DNA from: Cytophagaceae bacterium
GTDB taxonomy: Bacteria > Bacteroidota > Bacteroidia > Cytophagales > JAIYAX01
Direction of reading: 5' to 3'
Length of the DNA: 64,000 bases
Assembly (NCBI GenBank): GCA_027488815.1
Contig: JAIYAX010000012.1
Location: 467,379-531,378 of the forward strand
The translations under genes were made by a program, and so were the position numbers. Positions 27,451-36,055 of the stretch are shown here, piece by piece (the first letter of the stretch is position 1; the number at the start of each line of letters is the position of its first letter). The notes under the pieces are model-generated. The model saw only the letters and a list, made by a program, of their open reading frames with translations. It did not search any database and was not told the DNA's origin.

Positions 27451-28761
27451 TTATCTTTTCAACAGTTTTTTTACTTGCTGTTCACCCCTGCTATTCGACA
27501 CTTTGAGGAGGTAAAGTCCATCAGGAAGGCCCGAATGATGCCTTTCAATGGTTTGGAGTTGCTGAGACGGGGATAATTCGAACTGATCTATTACCAGGCC
27601 CTGAAGGTCATGAAGGATCATGGCAAGTCTTTCCGTACTATAAAAACTCAATTTCAAATAATCGTTTTCAAAGTTAACCGATTGAAGCCAGTTCGCTTCC
27701 TGAGAAGCTGTCTCGAGGCTTTGAACGACAGGCTGAGTTACTTTTAACTTTAGCACCACCGGCAGATGGTCTGACATTTCAGCGAGGGCATTAACAACAG
27801 CAGCCGGAACACTTGTATTTGTAGGAGAATTGATGGAATTGTTCAACCGTAGACCATCCTGTCCCAAGGCAAGATAGCTGCCGGGAATGTATCCGACTCC
27901 CATACTGTCGCCCATCACCCTTCGATCGGCCAATATGAAATCAAATCGGTCATCCATCCCACCTCCGGCTTTACAAGAGCCAGAGACTGCTGTAGATTGA
28001 GTATGGAGTGGTGCAAATAATGAGCTATTGTTCCATGTACCATTAAAATTGACGGGATCTCTAAATCGAATGGCAACGTTGCTATTGTTGATCAAGGCCT
28101 GATAGGAGGCCTCATTGCTGCTGGGAATGTTAAAGTCACCACTCAAAATGAAGTTGCCATTGGGTTGAGTGGCTACCGCAGCCATGATGGCATTGGTTTG
28201 AGAGAGTCTGTCACTTGCATCAGTAGCGGTGCTTCCGGCTTTCAGGTGCACAGTGATTACATTCAGTTTAACGGTGTCAGCTCCAAGGGCCAGTTGAGGG
28301 GATTTGTAGTAAAACCTGACTAGATTAACATCTCTGAGGGAATGGCTGATGACCTGCTGGCTAAGATAACCTAGTTTGTTCTTGTTGTAAAAAATGCCAT
28401 TGATGATGCCAGAAGAGGCATTATTCGTAGGGTCCACATATTCCCATTTTGTTTCTCCATTGATGTTCAGCGCCTGATTTCGGATGTTGAGAACATTAAG
28501 ACCTATCAGCCCCCCGGCTGTGGTGCTAGTTATTTCATTTGCGGTAAACAAATCAGGCTGTACATGTGTGATGATGGTGTTCAGCCAGCCGTTTTTACTC
28601 TGGGTGTTGTTGTTGGTGTTGGTACAATTTGGCGGAGGGTTAATGTTGCCGTAGTACAACAAGTTATAGTGAATCACAGTAAGGGTATCATTTGATTGTG
28701 ACCAACCCGGAAGTGTTAAAACGAGTACCAGTGAAAAGGAAACTAGGGTTCGGAGCAGCAT
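27451..28761 (-). CDS. Secreted endonuclease/exonuclease/phosphatase (EEP) family protein with T9SS tail
   Basis: The ATG at 28761 gives 436 residues with a signal peptide (MLLRTLVSFSLVLVLTLPGWSQ). The EEP/DNase-I-like fold spans about 25-340: VIHYNLLYYG near residue 30, NEITSTT with the metal-binding Glu near 75, SGDFNIPSS (about 206-214) and MSDHLPVVL (about 327-335), whose Asp-His pair is the classic end of the active site. These residues are all present, so phosphodiesterase or nuclease activity is likely. The C-terminal 75 residues (LAMILHDLQGLVIDQF, LPDGLYLLKVSNSRGEQQVKKLLKR) fit a T9SS sorting domain, implying export or surface display. DNA, RNA, lipid head groups and inositol phosphates are all substrates known for the family; which applies here is unknown. 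Confidence 0.88.
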   Translation of the reverse strand: MLLRTLVSFSLVLVLTLPGWSQSNDTLTVIHYNLLYYGNINPPPNCTNTNNNTQSKNGWLNTIITHVQPDLFTANEITSTTAGGLIGLNVLNIRNQALNINGETKWEYVDPTNNASSGIINGIFYNKNKLGYLSQQVISHSLRDVNLVRFYYKSPQLALGADTVKLNVITVHLKAGSTATDASDRLSQTNAIMAAVATQPNGNFILSGDFNIPSSNEASYQALINNSNVAIRFRDPVNFNGTWNNSSLFAPLHTQSTAVSGSCKAGGGMDDRFDFILADRRVMGDSMGVGYIPGSYLALGQDGLRLNNSINSPTNTSVPAAVVNALAEMSDHLPVVLKLKVTQPVVQSLETASQEANWLQSVNFENDYLKLSFYSTERLAMILHDLQGLVIDQFELSPSQQLQTIERHHSGLPDGLYLLKVSNSRGEQQVKKLLKR

Positions 28762-28779
28762 GATGTGGTGATTCTGCTG

Positions 28780-28787
28780 CAAAGGTA
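28780..28787 (-). promoter_or_regulatory. Candidate -7 box of the EEP-protein gene
   Basis: The minus strand reads TACCTTTG followed by CAGC, an exact consensus match 18 bases before the ATG at 28761. It also rules out the TTG at 28782 as a start, since that codon is part of the box. Confidence 0.6.
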
Positions 28788-28797
28788 GAGTTAAAAA

Positions 28798-30270
28798 TCA
28801 GGAGACTGGGTTCTGATTGGAAATCTGTCTTCCAAAAACAATCACCAGCAACCAAAGCCCGAAATAGGTGATCAGCCCATTTAAAAGTACCAATTCAAAT
28901 CCAAAGCGATATCCTCCCAAAAAGACTGGTGAATAATGACTTGCCAACCAGGTGAGGAAAGGAGATGCCAGGCAAACAAGGGGTATCCTTCTGTCAGAGG
29001 GTTGGGTTTTGTGAAACAAACCAAATGCAAAAAGGCCAAGCAGGGGCCCATAGGTATAGCCCGCAGCCGTAAAAACAGCACTTACGACACTTTGATCATT
29101 GATCCATTTGAAGGCAATGACCATTAAAGCAATCAGAAGGGTAAAGCCTAAATGTACCCTCATCCTCGTGCGCCTGTTTTTTCTGCTTTCTTCTTGATTC
29201 ATAGCGAGTATATCCACACAAAAGGAGGTTGTAAGGGCGGCGAGTGCCGAGTCAGCTGAAGAGTAAGCAGCAGCAGTCACCCCAATCAGAAACACAATAC
29301 CTGCTGCTGTTCCCAAAGGGCCAAAGGCAAGGGCAGGGAACAAGTCATCGGATTTTTGAGGGATAGGGAAGCCCGTTGCATCGGCATAGCTATAAAGCAA
29401 AGTACCAAGGCTTAAAAACATGAGGTTGACGACGATAAGTATCCAGGAAAACCAAAGCATGTTCTTTTGAGACTCCGCCAGTGTCCGGCAAGTCAGGTTT
29501 TTTTGCATCATATCCTGATCAAGGCCAGTCATCACAATGGTGATCAGCATGCCGGCTACCAGGTTTTTTAAGAAAAATCGTGCATCAAGAGGGTCGGTAT
29601 AAATGATCTGGCTTTTGGGGCTATCGATGATATGTTGGATCAGGTCCATTCCTTTCAACTGCAAGGCGTCCCCAATCATATAAATGGTAAGAATGACCGC
29701 CACCAACATCGCAATGGTTTGTAAAGTATCGGTGAGAACAATGGTTTTAATGCCTCCCTTAAAGGTGTAGACCCAAATCAGGAATACCGTGCAGATCACC
29801 GCCAGCTCAAATGGTAAACCAAGAGGTTCGAAGACAGCCAGTTGCAACACGATCGCTACTAAAAACAGCCTGAAGGCGGAACCAATGCTTCTGGAAAGCA
29901 AAAAGAAGAAGGCTCCGGTAAAATAGGTGCTTTGTCCAAAACGATTTTTTAAATAACCATAAATTGAAACCAGACCTTGCTCATAATACAGCGGAAGCAA
30001 GTATTTGCGTATCACCCAGTAACCAAACCAATAACCGATCACCATGATGAAATAGGACCAGCCAGCCTGTCCTACGTAGCCGGGAATTGAAATATAGGTG
30101 ACCCCTGAAAGTGAAGCACCAATCATCCCAAAGGCTACCAGGTACCAGGGCGAATGCTTACCTGCCTGAAAGAAATCACTGTTGCTGCTGCCCTTTGATG
30201 TAAAAATGGCAAACAGGATCAGCATGAGAAAGTAAGCTGAAAGGATTAAAAAAGCCAGATATGGGCTCAT
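28798..30270 (-). CDS. Sodium:solute symporter (SSS family)
   Basis: A 490-residue inner-membrane transporter with about 13 hydrophobic helices, importing a solute with Na+. The N-terminal SDFFQAGKHSPWYLVAFGMI (30-49) and GASLSGVTYISIPG (51-64) match the conserved first helices of SSS proteins. TAAAYSSADSALAALTTSF (about 333-351) is the Na+-site helix. The solute cannot be told: family members carry sugars, sialic acid, proline, pantothenate or iodide. It lies just upstream of the EEP gene but has its own upstream region shared divergently with clpS, so a functional link with the surface cluster is possible but unproven. Confidence 0.9.
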   Translation of the reverse strand: MSPYLAFLILSAYFLMLILFAIFTSKGSSNSDFFQAGKHSPWYLVAFGMIGASLSGVTYISIPGYVGQAGWSYFIMVIGYWFGYWVIRKYLLPLYYEQGLVSIYGYLKNRFGQSTYFTGAFFFLLSRSIGSAFRLFLVAIVLQLAVFEPLGLPFELAVICTVFLIWVYTFKGGIKTIVLTDTLQTIAMLVAVILTIYMIGDALQLKGMDLIQHIIDSPKSQIIYTDPLDARFFLKNLVAGMLITIVMTGLDQDMMQKNLTCRTLAESQKNMLWFSWILIVVNLMFLSLGTLLYSYADATGFPIPQKSDDLFPALAFGPLGTAAGIVFLIGVTAAAYSSADSALAALTTSFCVDILAMNQEESRKNRRTRMRVHLGFTLLIALMVIAFKWINDQSVVSAVFTAAGYTYGPLLGLFAFGLFHKTQPSDRRIPLVCLASPFLTWLASHYSPVFLGGYRFGFELVLLNGLITYFGLWLLVIVFGRQISNQNPVS

Positions 30271-30310
30271 CAGGGATGGGGAATAGTCCGCAAGTGAGTA
30301 AAAAAAATCT

Positions 30311-30318
30311 TAATTTTG
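30311..30318 (+). promoter_or_regulatory. Candidate -7 box of clpS-recR
   Basis: TAATTTTG on the plus strand is an exact TAnnTTTG match 34 bases before the clpS ATG, in the divergent region between the symporter and clpS. No -33 TTTG is visible. Confidence 0.5.
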
Positions 30319-30352
30319 CATGTACACTTGATGATCAACACTCATTTATCGC

Positions 30353-30652
30353 ATGTTATCACCAATGCATTCTCAACAAATCGCAAGTCCTGAAGTACTA
30401 GACGAAGTTCTGGAAGATATTGGCATTGAGTTAGGTAAAAAACTTATTGTGTATAATGACGATGTAAACACCTTTGATCATGTGATTGACACCCTGATTA
30501 AAGTTTGCCGGCATACTCCTGAACAGGCAGAACAATGTACCTGGATCATACACTTTAAAGGTAAGTGCGCAGTAAAAGAGGGTACTTTCTCTGAATTGCA
30601 ATCTTTTCGTACGGGTATAACCGACAGAGGTATTTCTGCTGAAATCGAATAA
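30353..30652 (+). CDS. clpS: ATP-dependent Clp protease adaptor ClpS
   Basis: Delivers N-degron substrates to ClpAP. The 99-residue protein has the hallmark YNDDVNTFDHVIDTL (34-48) with the Asn-Asp pair that binds the substrate amino terminus, and a conserved second half (HFKGKCAVKEGTF). Two ATGs are possible, at 30353 and 30365; the difference is four residues in the flexible N-terminal tail. recR follows six bases after the stop, so they are probably cotranscribed. Confidence 0.95.
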   Translation: MLSPMHSQQIASPEVLDEVLEDIGIELGKKLIVYNDDVNTFDHVIDTLIKVCRHTPEQAEQCTWIIHFKGKCAVKEGTFSELQSFRTGITDRGISAEIE

Positions 30653-30658
30653 TCCTGC

Positions 30659-31267
30659 ATGCTATTCCCTTCCCGTTTGATTGAAGAGGCCGTTTCAGAG
30701 ATTGCCAAACTTCCGGGTATTGGTAAGAAAACAGCCATGAGACTTGCATTACACCTGATCAAGCAGGACAAGTCCTATACCTCATCCCTGACGCTGGCAC
30801 TTGACAATCTGAGAAATAACATCACCTATTGCCTTGATTGCAACAACATCAGTGACTCTGATCGCTGCCAGATTTGCCAATCTGCCATGAGGGATCGAAC
30901 CTTGGTTTGCGTGGTGGAAGACAGCCGTGATGTCATCGCTTTGGAGAACACAGGCCAATACAAAGGATTGTACCATGTTCTCGGTGGAGTGATTTCACCC
31001 ATGCAGGGACTTGGGCCGGAGGAGTTGAATATCAAATCATTGATGGATAGAGTAGAGGCAGGAAGTATCAAAGAGATCATTCTGGCCTTAAGTCCAACCA
31101 TGGAAGGGGATACAACTTCGTTCTACCTGTACAAAAAATTGAAAGATAAACCTTTAAAAATCAGCAGCCTTGCTAGGGGAGTGCCTATTGGTGGGGAGCT
31201 CGAGTATGCGGATGAAGTTACCTTAGGCAGAAGTATTGTGACCAGAACTTCTGTACAATTTGATTAA
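30659..31267 (+). CDS. recR: Recombination protein RecR
   Basis: Acts with RecF and RecO to load RecA on single-stranded gaps. The 202-residue protein shows the helix-hairpin-helix [13 protein letters not shown] (18-30), a four-cysteine zinc site (Cys58, Cys61, Cys70, Cys73) and a Toprim domain from about 80 ([21 protein letters not shown]) to 175, then [14 protein letters not shown]. The length is normal. It lies between clpS and a glycosyltransferase fusion gene that begins eight bases after its stop. Confidence 0.97.
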   Translation: MLFPSRLIEEAVSEIAKLPGIGKKTAMRLALHLIKQDKSYTSSLTLALDNLRNNITYCLDCNNISDSDRCQICQSAMRDRTLVCVVEDSRDVIALENTGQYKGLYHVLGGVISPMQGLGPEELNIKSLMDRVEAGSIKEIILALSPTMEGDTTSFYLYKKLKDKPLKISSLARGVPIGGELEYADEVTLGRSIVTRTSVQFD

Positions 31268-31275
31268 GTACTCTG

Positions 31276-33234
31276 ATGCTCTTATCCGTCATCATCGTTT
31301 CTTACAATGCCTACCATTTTCTTGACCATTGCCTTGCAGCAGTGTCTCAGGCGATGCAGGGTATTGACGGAGAGGTAATTATCATTGATAACTGCTCCGC
31401 AGACGGATCTCCAAAACTGGTCAAAGAGAAGTTCTCTCAGTTTACTCTGGTTGAGAATAAGGTTAACATTGGCTACTCCAAGGCAAACAATCAGGGGATC
31501 CGCTCTTCACGAGGTAAGTATGTTTTACTGCTTAATCCGGACACTGTTGTGCAGCCCGATGGCTTCAGAAAGTCACTGGAGTACATGGAGGCTCACCCGG
31601 AAGCAGGCGCTTTGGGTGTTCGCATGGTCGATGGCAAGGGGAATTTCCTGCCTGAGTCCAAGCGAGGGTTTCCAGGCCCTTTGGTGTCTTTATATAAAGT
31701 ACTCCGCCTTCATAAATGGTTTCCGGGTTCCAAGAGGTTTGACCGATATTACTTAGGCTACCTGCCAGAAAATCAGACCAACGAGGTCGATATACTCGTG
31801 GGAGCATTTTTGCTGCTTCGAAAGAGTGTACTGGATAAAGTAGGATTGCTGGATGAACAGTTTTTTATGTTCTGGGAGGATACAGATTTATCTTACAGGA
31901 TTACTCAGGCCGGTTATAAAAACATCTACTTCCCTGAAACGACCATCATTCACTACAAAGGGGAAAGCACCCGTAAAGATACCCCTGAATACATAAGCAT
32001 ATTTTATGGGGCAATGAATGTGTTTGTTCGAAAGCACTTCCCTGAAAACACCCTTTTTCAATGGTCAGTTCGACTTACCTCTTTGGCCTTGATGGTGCTT
32101 ACTTTTTTAAAGTATTGGGTACGCAGGCTTTTTCTCCCCATTTTAGATTTTGTCTTGCTTTTTGGGGGGATGATCTGGCTGGTCGACTTTTGGGAGCTCA
32201 ATTACAAATACCAGAAAGGCTTTTTTCCTGACACGGTCCGGCAAATTGCTGTACCGGCTTACGTTGCGGTTTGGATGATCAGCACCTTTTTCAGTGGTGG
32301 TTATGACAGGCCTTTCAAGTTTCATCGGATTGTAAGGGCAGTATTGTTCGGTACATTGCTCATCTCTGCAGTAACCAATTTTCTGCCGGAGTATCGCTTC
32401 TCCAGAGCACTTATTATTCTAGGTGGATTTTATGCCATTTTAGCCATGATGTTCAGCCGGTGGCTAAACCTTTTAGCCGGGAGCGGAAAGTTGTTCAGAT
32501 GGCCCAATCAGCAAAAACGTATCGCCATCGTGGGTAGCAAAGCGGAGTTTGAGCGCATCAACAAAGTGATTGAAGGCACAGGCCTTAAAGCTCAGATGCT
32601 GGGCTACTTTCATTCAACACATGATGATGACCATACCTATCTCGGCCCTGTAGAGGGGCTGTCAGAACTTTTAAATGTTTACCAGCCGGATGAGCTTATT
32701 TTTTGCCTCAAAGACATGAGTCTGGAGCAGGTGATAGCAGTTATGAGTCTCCATGCCAATCAGGTGAAAGAATATAAAATTGTGCCGGAGGGGGAGAGTT
32801 ATGCCATAGGAAGTGCATCAAGCAAAACCCAGGGAGATGTTTACACCCTGCACATCAGATTAAATTTGTTGATGGCCTCAGCCCGTAGAAACAAGCGGCT
32901 TTTTGATTTGGCTTTTAGTTTTCTGTTGATTTTACTTTTCCCTCTCATAGGTTGGTTTCTACTCCGTCCGTTTCAGGCGTTTTTTAATGCATTGCGAGTG
33001 TTGGGAGCGAAAGCAAGTTGGGTTGGCTATGCCGTCAAATCAACAGCAGATCATGAAATTAAACTTCCCGCTTTATTGCCGGGCATCTTAAATACCGGAA
33101 GCACATTGGGTACAGCGATGCAGGATGAAGCTGTCCTGAGACGGCTGGATTTTTTATATGCCAGAGACTACCATCCCGGAAAAGATATTGAGATCGTATG
33201 GAAGTCGTTGCGCCGCTTAGGCAGCTCCACATAA
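31276..33234 (+). CDS. GT2 glycosyltransferase fused to a catalytically deleted phosphoglycosyltransferase
   Basis: A 652-residue membrane protein in two parts. Residues 1-240 are a GT2 domain: SVIIVSYNA (4-12), IDNCSADGS, and Asp89 in LLLNPDTVV as the metal/nucleotide-sugar site, with FMFWEDTDLSYR near 196-207, like rhamnosyltransferases. From about 265 to 400 lie four or five helices, then a Rossmann-like domain (KRIAIVGSKAEFERI, about 413-428), the layout of the N-terminal half of WbaP/WcaJ-type polyprenyl-phosphate sugar-1-phosphate transferases. The catalytic part is shrunken: RLFD (541-544) is only about 40 residues before SWVGYA (581-586), where full enzymes have over 100, including the catalytic Asp-Glu dyad. 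The second half is probably a membrane platform rather than an enzyme. Confidence 0.85.
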   Translation: MLLSVIIVSYNAYHFLDHCLAAVSQAMQGIDGEVIIIDNCSADGSPKLVKEKFSQFTLVENKVNIGYSKANNQGIRSSRGKYVLLLNPDTVVQPDGFRKSLEYMEAHPEAGALGVRMVDGKGNFLPESKRGFPGPLVSLYKVLRLHKWFPGSKRFDRYYLGYLPENQTNEVDILVGAFLLLRKSVLDKVGLLDEQFFMFWEDTDLSYRITQAGYKNIYFPETTIIHYKGESTRKDTPEYISIFYGAMNVFVRKHFPENTLFQWSVRLTSLALMVLTFLKYWVRRLFLPILDFVLLFGGMIWLVDFWELNYKYQKGFFPDTVRQIAVPAYVAVWMISTFFSGGYDRPFKFHRIVRAVLFGTLLISAVTNFLPEYRFSRALIILGGFYAILAMMFSRWLNLLAGSGKLFRWPNQQKRIAIVGSKAEFERINKVIEGTGLKAQMLGYFHSTHDDDHTYLGPVEGLSELLNVYQPDELIFCLKDMSLEQVIAVMSLHANQVKEYKIVPEGESYAIGSASSKTQGDVYTLHIRLNLLMASARRNKRLFDLAFSFLLILLFPLIGWFLLRPFQAFFNALRVLGAKASWVGYAVKSTADHEIKLPALLPGILNTGSTLGTAMQDEAVLRRLDFLYARDYHPGKDIEIVWKSLRRLGSST

Positions 33235-33351
33235 CTCATCACCACTTTACGCCTTTTGTAATTCTTAATGCTCCGTCAAACAAAATTGTTTAACGCAGCG
33301 GGGCACCTGAACATCTTATGGACAGAAAACAAACCAAGACTTCAGGAACTC

Positions 33352-33699
33352 ATGAAAGCACGTATTATTCTAGTAATGACTATTTTAAGCTTCTCTTACT
33401 TTTCGTTTGCAGAAGGTAAGGAGAGCCCTTCAGCAAGAGAAGTTGCACTTCGCTCTACTTCAGAGCAATTGACCAGTAAAATTTCAGAAGCGGGACTTTC
33501 CCGATTTATGAAAGAAGAAAACAACGTCATGATCAGCTTTATCATTGACGAACAAGACCAGCTACAAGTTCGTGGCTTAAGCTGCAGTAACCCGGAATTA
33601 CGTACTTTATTGATTGAGTCTGTACATGGAATGTCCTTGAGCGGCACTGAAATCATCAGGGATCAACTTATTCGTGTGCCTCTCCACCTGAATAATTAA
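33352..33699 (+). CDS. Small exported protein, first of a paralogous pair
   Basis: Starting at the ATG at 33352 it has 115 residues with a signal peptide (MKARIILVMTILSFSYFSFA). An upstream ATG at 33268 would add 28 residues that spoil the signal, so I reject it. The mature part has a helical stretch (REVALRSTSEQLTSKISEAG) and then VMISFIIDEQDQLQVRGLSC and IRVPLHLNN. The next gene has the same length, the same layout and a similar strand-turn-strand core ending in a VP motif. The core resembles the small beta/alpha domain of TonB C-termini, where a periplasmic domain binds a partner, but I cannot identify a function. Confidence 0.75.
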   Translation: MKARIILVMTILSFSYFSFAEGKESPSAREVALRSTSEQLTSKISEAGLSRFMKEENNVMISFIIDEQDQLQVRGLSCSNPELRTLLIESVHGMSLSGTEIIRDQLIRVPLHLNN

Positions 33700-33725
33700 G
33701 AGCTGAGCCTAAACCAAAGGAAATC

Positions 33726-34073
33726 ATGAAAAAGTTAATCTTGTCTTTAGTACTTTTTGGCCTGAGCTATACCTTGTCAGCAGCCGGTATTGATGATGAG
33801 GCTGAATTGTTAAAAAGAGCTTCAGTAAGCGTGTGCAAGACAGTTGAAAAAGCGTTAAGTCATCCGGAGCTACAAAAGTTCCGGCCCGAAGGCACTCAGG
33901 CGATCTTGCATATCAAAATCCTTCAAGGCAATAAACTTCATATCCTTGACATCACTTGTGAAGACTCCCAAATTATTGCAGTAGTCAAAAGACAATTGGA
34001 AGGTACACAAGTCAATGATGTTTATGATTTCAGCGGCAGATTTTTTAAGGTGCCCGTAGAGTTTAAAGAGTAG
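33726..34073 (+). CDS. Small exported protein, second of a paralogous pair
   Basis: A 115-residue protein with signal peptide (MKKLILSLVLFGLSYTLSAAG). The mature part has a helix with VSVCKTVEKALSHPE, then AILHIKILQGNKLHILDITC and FFKVPVEFKE, matching the preceding gene position by position (helix, two strands, VP motif). Each protein has one conserved Cys after the second strand. Starts 26 bases after the first copy and is followed by a strong terminator, so the two form a small transcription unit. Function unknown. Confidence 0.75.
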   Translation: MKKLILSLVLFGLSYTLSAAGIDDEAELLKRASVSVCKTVEKALSHPELQKFRPEGTQAILHIKILQGNKLHILDITCEDSQIIAVVKRQLEGTQVNDVYDFSGRFFKVPVEFKE

Positions 34074-34097
34074 TTCATAGGGTTAGGTTTTTCACAC

Positions 34098-34126
34098 ACA
34101 CCCCGATGGTTTATCGGGGTGTTTTG
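34098..34126 (+). terminator. Rho-independent terminator after the small exported pair
   Basis: A perfect 10-base-pair GC-rich stem (34098-34107 with 34113-34122, 5-base loop) followed by TTTTGTTT on the plus strand. It lies between convergent genes, 24 bases after the upstream stop. Confidence 0.85.
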
Positions 34127-34127
34127 T

Positions 34128-35909
34128 TTATAGTCTTTTTAAACGTTTTTTCAAACCTTCTAGTTGAGTATCAATTCCTTTTCGGGTATCTTCTACATTT
34201 TGGTCAATTCGAATTTCAGGAATAAGGCCTCCCTTGGGGGCATTTGGGGTAAAGGTTCCCAAAATCGGCAGATCGACTTCTATTTTTGAGTACGGAAGCC
34301 TTAGAAAGAATATGATCCCGGAATTCAGTCCTTTCAAACTTCCCCCTGTTGGTTCTCCCACAAGTGTTCCCATATTGTTTTCCTTTATGGCCTCAGCCAG
34401 TATAAGTGAAGCAGAGCTGTTACTCCCATCCACCAGCACATAAAGCTTTCCATCAAATGCAAATGGCCAGGGTTTTACTTTCTGGATGGTACTTTGTTTC
34501 AGTCGGTAAAATGTACTGTCGATTCGTTCGGTTTGGTTTCTCAGGTCATAGAAGGAAGTATCCCAGGTACTGATATAAGGTCTAAAGCGATCAGGTACCC
34601 GTTCAAATCGGGTTTTGGTTTCTTTTACCGGTAATTGCATCGTGTTTTTGTTCAGACATTTACCCAAATACAAAATGATCTCATCCTGTCCGCCCTCATT
34701 CCCCCGAAGGTCAAGGATCAACGTACTTACTTTCTTACTATGAATTTGCTTGAATGTTTTTTTCAAATAGGCCTTCCAATCAATACCCAGTATAAAACCA
34801 TCAAAGGTCGACATGCGCAGATAAGCTGTATTTTCGTTTTCAAATGAAAGACTCCTGCGGGATGTTTGGGTCTCCTGATTAGGATAGTTCAGTTCGATGA
34901 GTCGCTTTCTTTCCAGAGGTGTCAGTGCTGCAACCACGATTTCCTCTTCAGTTTTGCCTATTTCTGTTTGATAGGAAATGAGAAATTGGCCTTTGGTATT
35001 GGGATATAACAAAGGGAAATACACATCAAATGCTTCCGCCGAACCATCAGCCCAAAGGTTTAGATCAGCTTTAATTTTGTAGGGATTGCCACCATCCGAT
35101 TTTATCAGCTTTGAGACATTTTCAAGTATTTCAGAAACTGGTACCTGATTGATTTGCAGAATTTCAGTTCCGGGTTTCAGCCTGTCAGTAAAGAATGCAC
35201 TTTGCCGGAGAAGCATACGATCCTCAACCACTTTGAAGCTGAATGGAAGTTTATCAGGGCTTCGGATGATGAGTTGATTGATCAAAGCCTTTTGGTTGAA
35301 AAAGCTAGGGAAGGTATGCCCACATTGAAAGAAAGCGGTGAGTTTAGAGTAGTATAGAAACAGATCGCTGTATCTAACCTGTTCGGAAAGACTTTCTTTA
35401 ATGGAGGTGATCATACTGTCCATCTGGTCGGCCGATCGGTAACGGTATAGCCCGGGATGGAGCGATTTTAAGGCATCAACCAAAAGGTCCATCTCCTGAG
35501 ATACAGCATAGGCATTAAGTGGAGGTACATGAAGTGAAAGTATGTTTTGCTGCAAGTTCCATACAGACTCAACTACCTGACTTTGCTGATCAAGAAAAGC
35601 CACCCTATTGTCTTTTAGATTTTCAAAGGTGACCGGCTTCCCTTCAATGACAAACTTAAATTCCAGCCACTGATCTGAAGCATGTTGAAAGGGCACGATA
35701 AGTTCAAACTTACCCATTTCGGTACCTGATGGTTTCATTTCCATGCTTTTGAACCAACTCAGAGGTTCCACATTTCCACGCAAGCCGACTTTTGTTCCTT
35801 CGGGTAAGTGCCTGGCATCCAATAGAAACCGTAGCTCTGTCATGGAATTAGTGCCTGCGAGCCCTGCGAGCGAATGAATTAACAGGATTGTTAAAAGCAA
35901 AATCTTCAT
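34128..35909 (-). CDS. Exported S41-family (tail-specific-like) peptidase with N-terminal starch-binding-like domain
   Basis: A 593-residue protein with signal peptide (MKILLLTILLIHSLAGLAG). Residues about 22-118 (TELRFLLDARHLPEGTKVGL, MGKFELIVPF, WLEFKFVIEGKPVTFE) have the pattern of a CBM20-like beta-sandwich. The S41 fold follows: LILDLRGNEGGQ (about 396-407) is the signature strand, and LYVLVDGSNSSASL (about 487-500) carries the likely nucleophile Ser, with GEPTGGSLKG (about 515-525) after it. A PDZ-like region (about 230-280, LKPGTEILQINQVPVSEILE) fits family members. Probably processes peptides in the periplasm or at the surface. The carbohydrate-like domain on a peptidase suggests protein-protein contact rather than starch. 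Confidence 0.88.
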   Translation of the reverse strand: MKILLLTILLIHSLAGLAGTNSMTELRFLLDARHLPEGTKVGLRGNVEPLSWFKSMEMKPSGTEMGKFELIVPFQHASDQWLEFKFVIEGKPVTFENLKDNRVAFLDQQSQVVESVWNLQQNILSLHVPPLNAYAVSQEMDLLVDALKSLHPGLYRYRSADQMDSMITSIKESLSEQVRYSDLFLYYSKLTAFFQCGHTFPSFFNQKALINQLIIRSPDKLPFSFKVVEDRMLLRQSAFFTDRLKPGTEILQINQVPVSEILENVSKLIKSDGGNPYKIKADLNLWADGSAEAFDVYFPLLYPNTKGQFLISYQTEIGKTEEEIVVAALTPLERKRLIELNYPNQETQTSRRSLSFENENTAYLRMSTFDGFILGIDWKAYLKKTFKQIHSKKVSTLILDLRGNEGGQDEIILYLGKCLNKNTMQLPVKETKTRFERVPDRFRPYISTWDTSFYDLRNQTERIDSTFYRLKQSTIQKVKPWPFAFDGKLYVLVDGSNSSASLILAEAIKENNMGTLVGEPTGGSLKGLNSGIIFFLRLPYSKIEVDLPILGTFTPNAPKGGLIPEIRIDQNVEDTRKGIDTQLEGLKKRLKRL

Positions 35910-36003
35910 GTCACAATAAGTTTAAATGAAACGATTTGTTTGCCTCATTCGCTTTAAAGAATTTTTAGCTAGTTTCTCAAAAGGCAGTCATGATTATTGA
36001 TAA

Positions 36004-36033
36004 ACAAAAACGGCAGCTTTAGCTGCCATTTTT
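36004..36033. terminator. Bidirectional hairpin terminator
   Basis: GGCAGCT (36012-36018) and AGCTGCC (36021-36027) pair across a two-base loop, with a run of A before and a run of T after. Either strand would therefore give a T tract. It sits 29 bases after the STAS-like gene, which reads toward it on the minus strand. Confidence 0.65.
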
Positions 36034-36055
36034 GTATTTGCATTTGAGTTGCAGA

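Noticed and set aside
31276..33234. Calling this protein an active WbaP-type sugar-phosphate transferase
   Set aside because: The segment that should hold the catalytic dyad is missing between residues 544 and 581.
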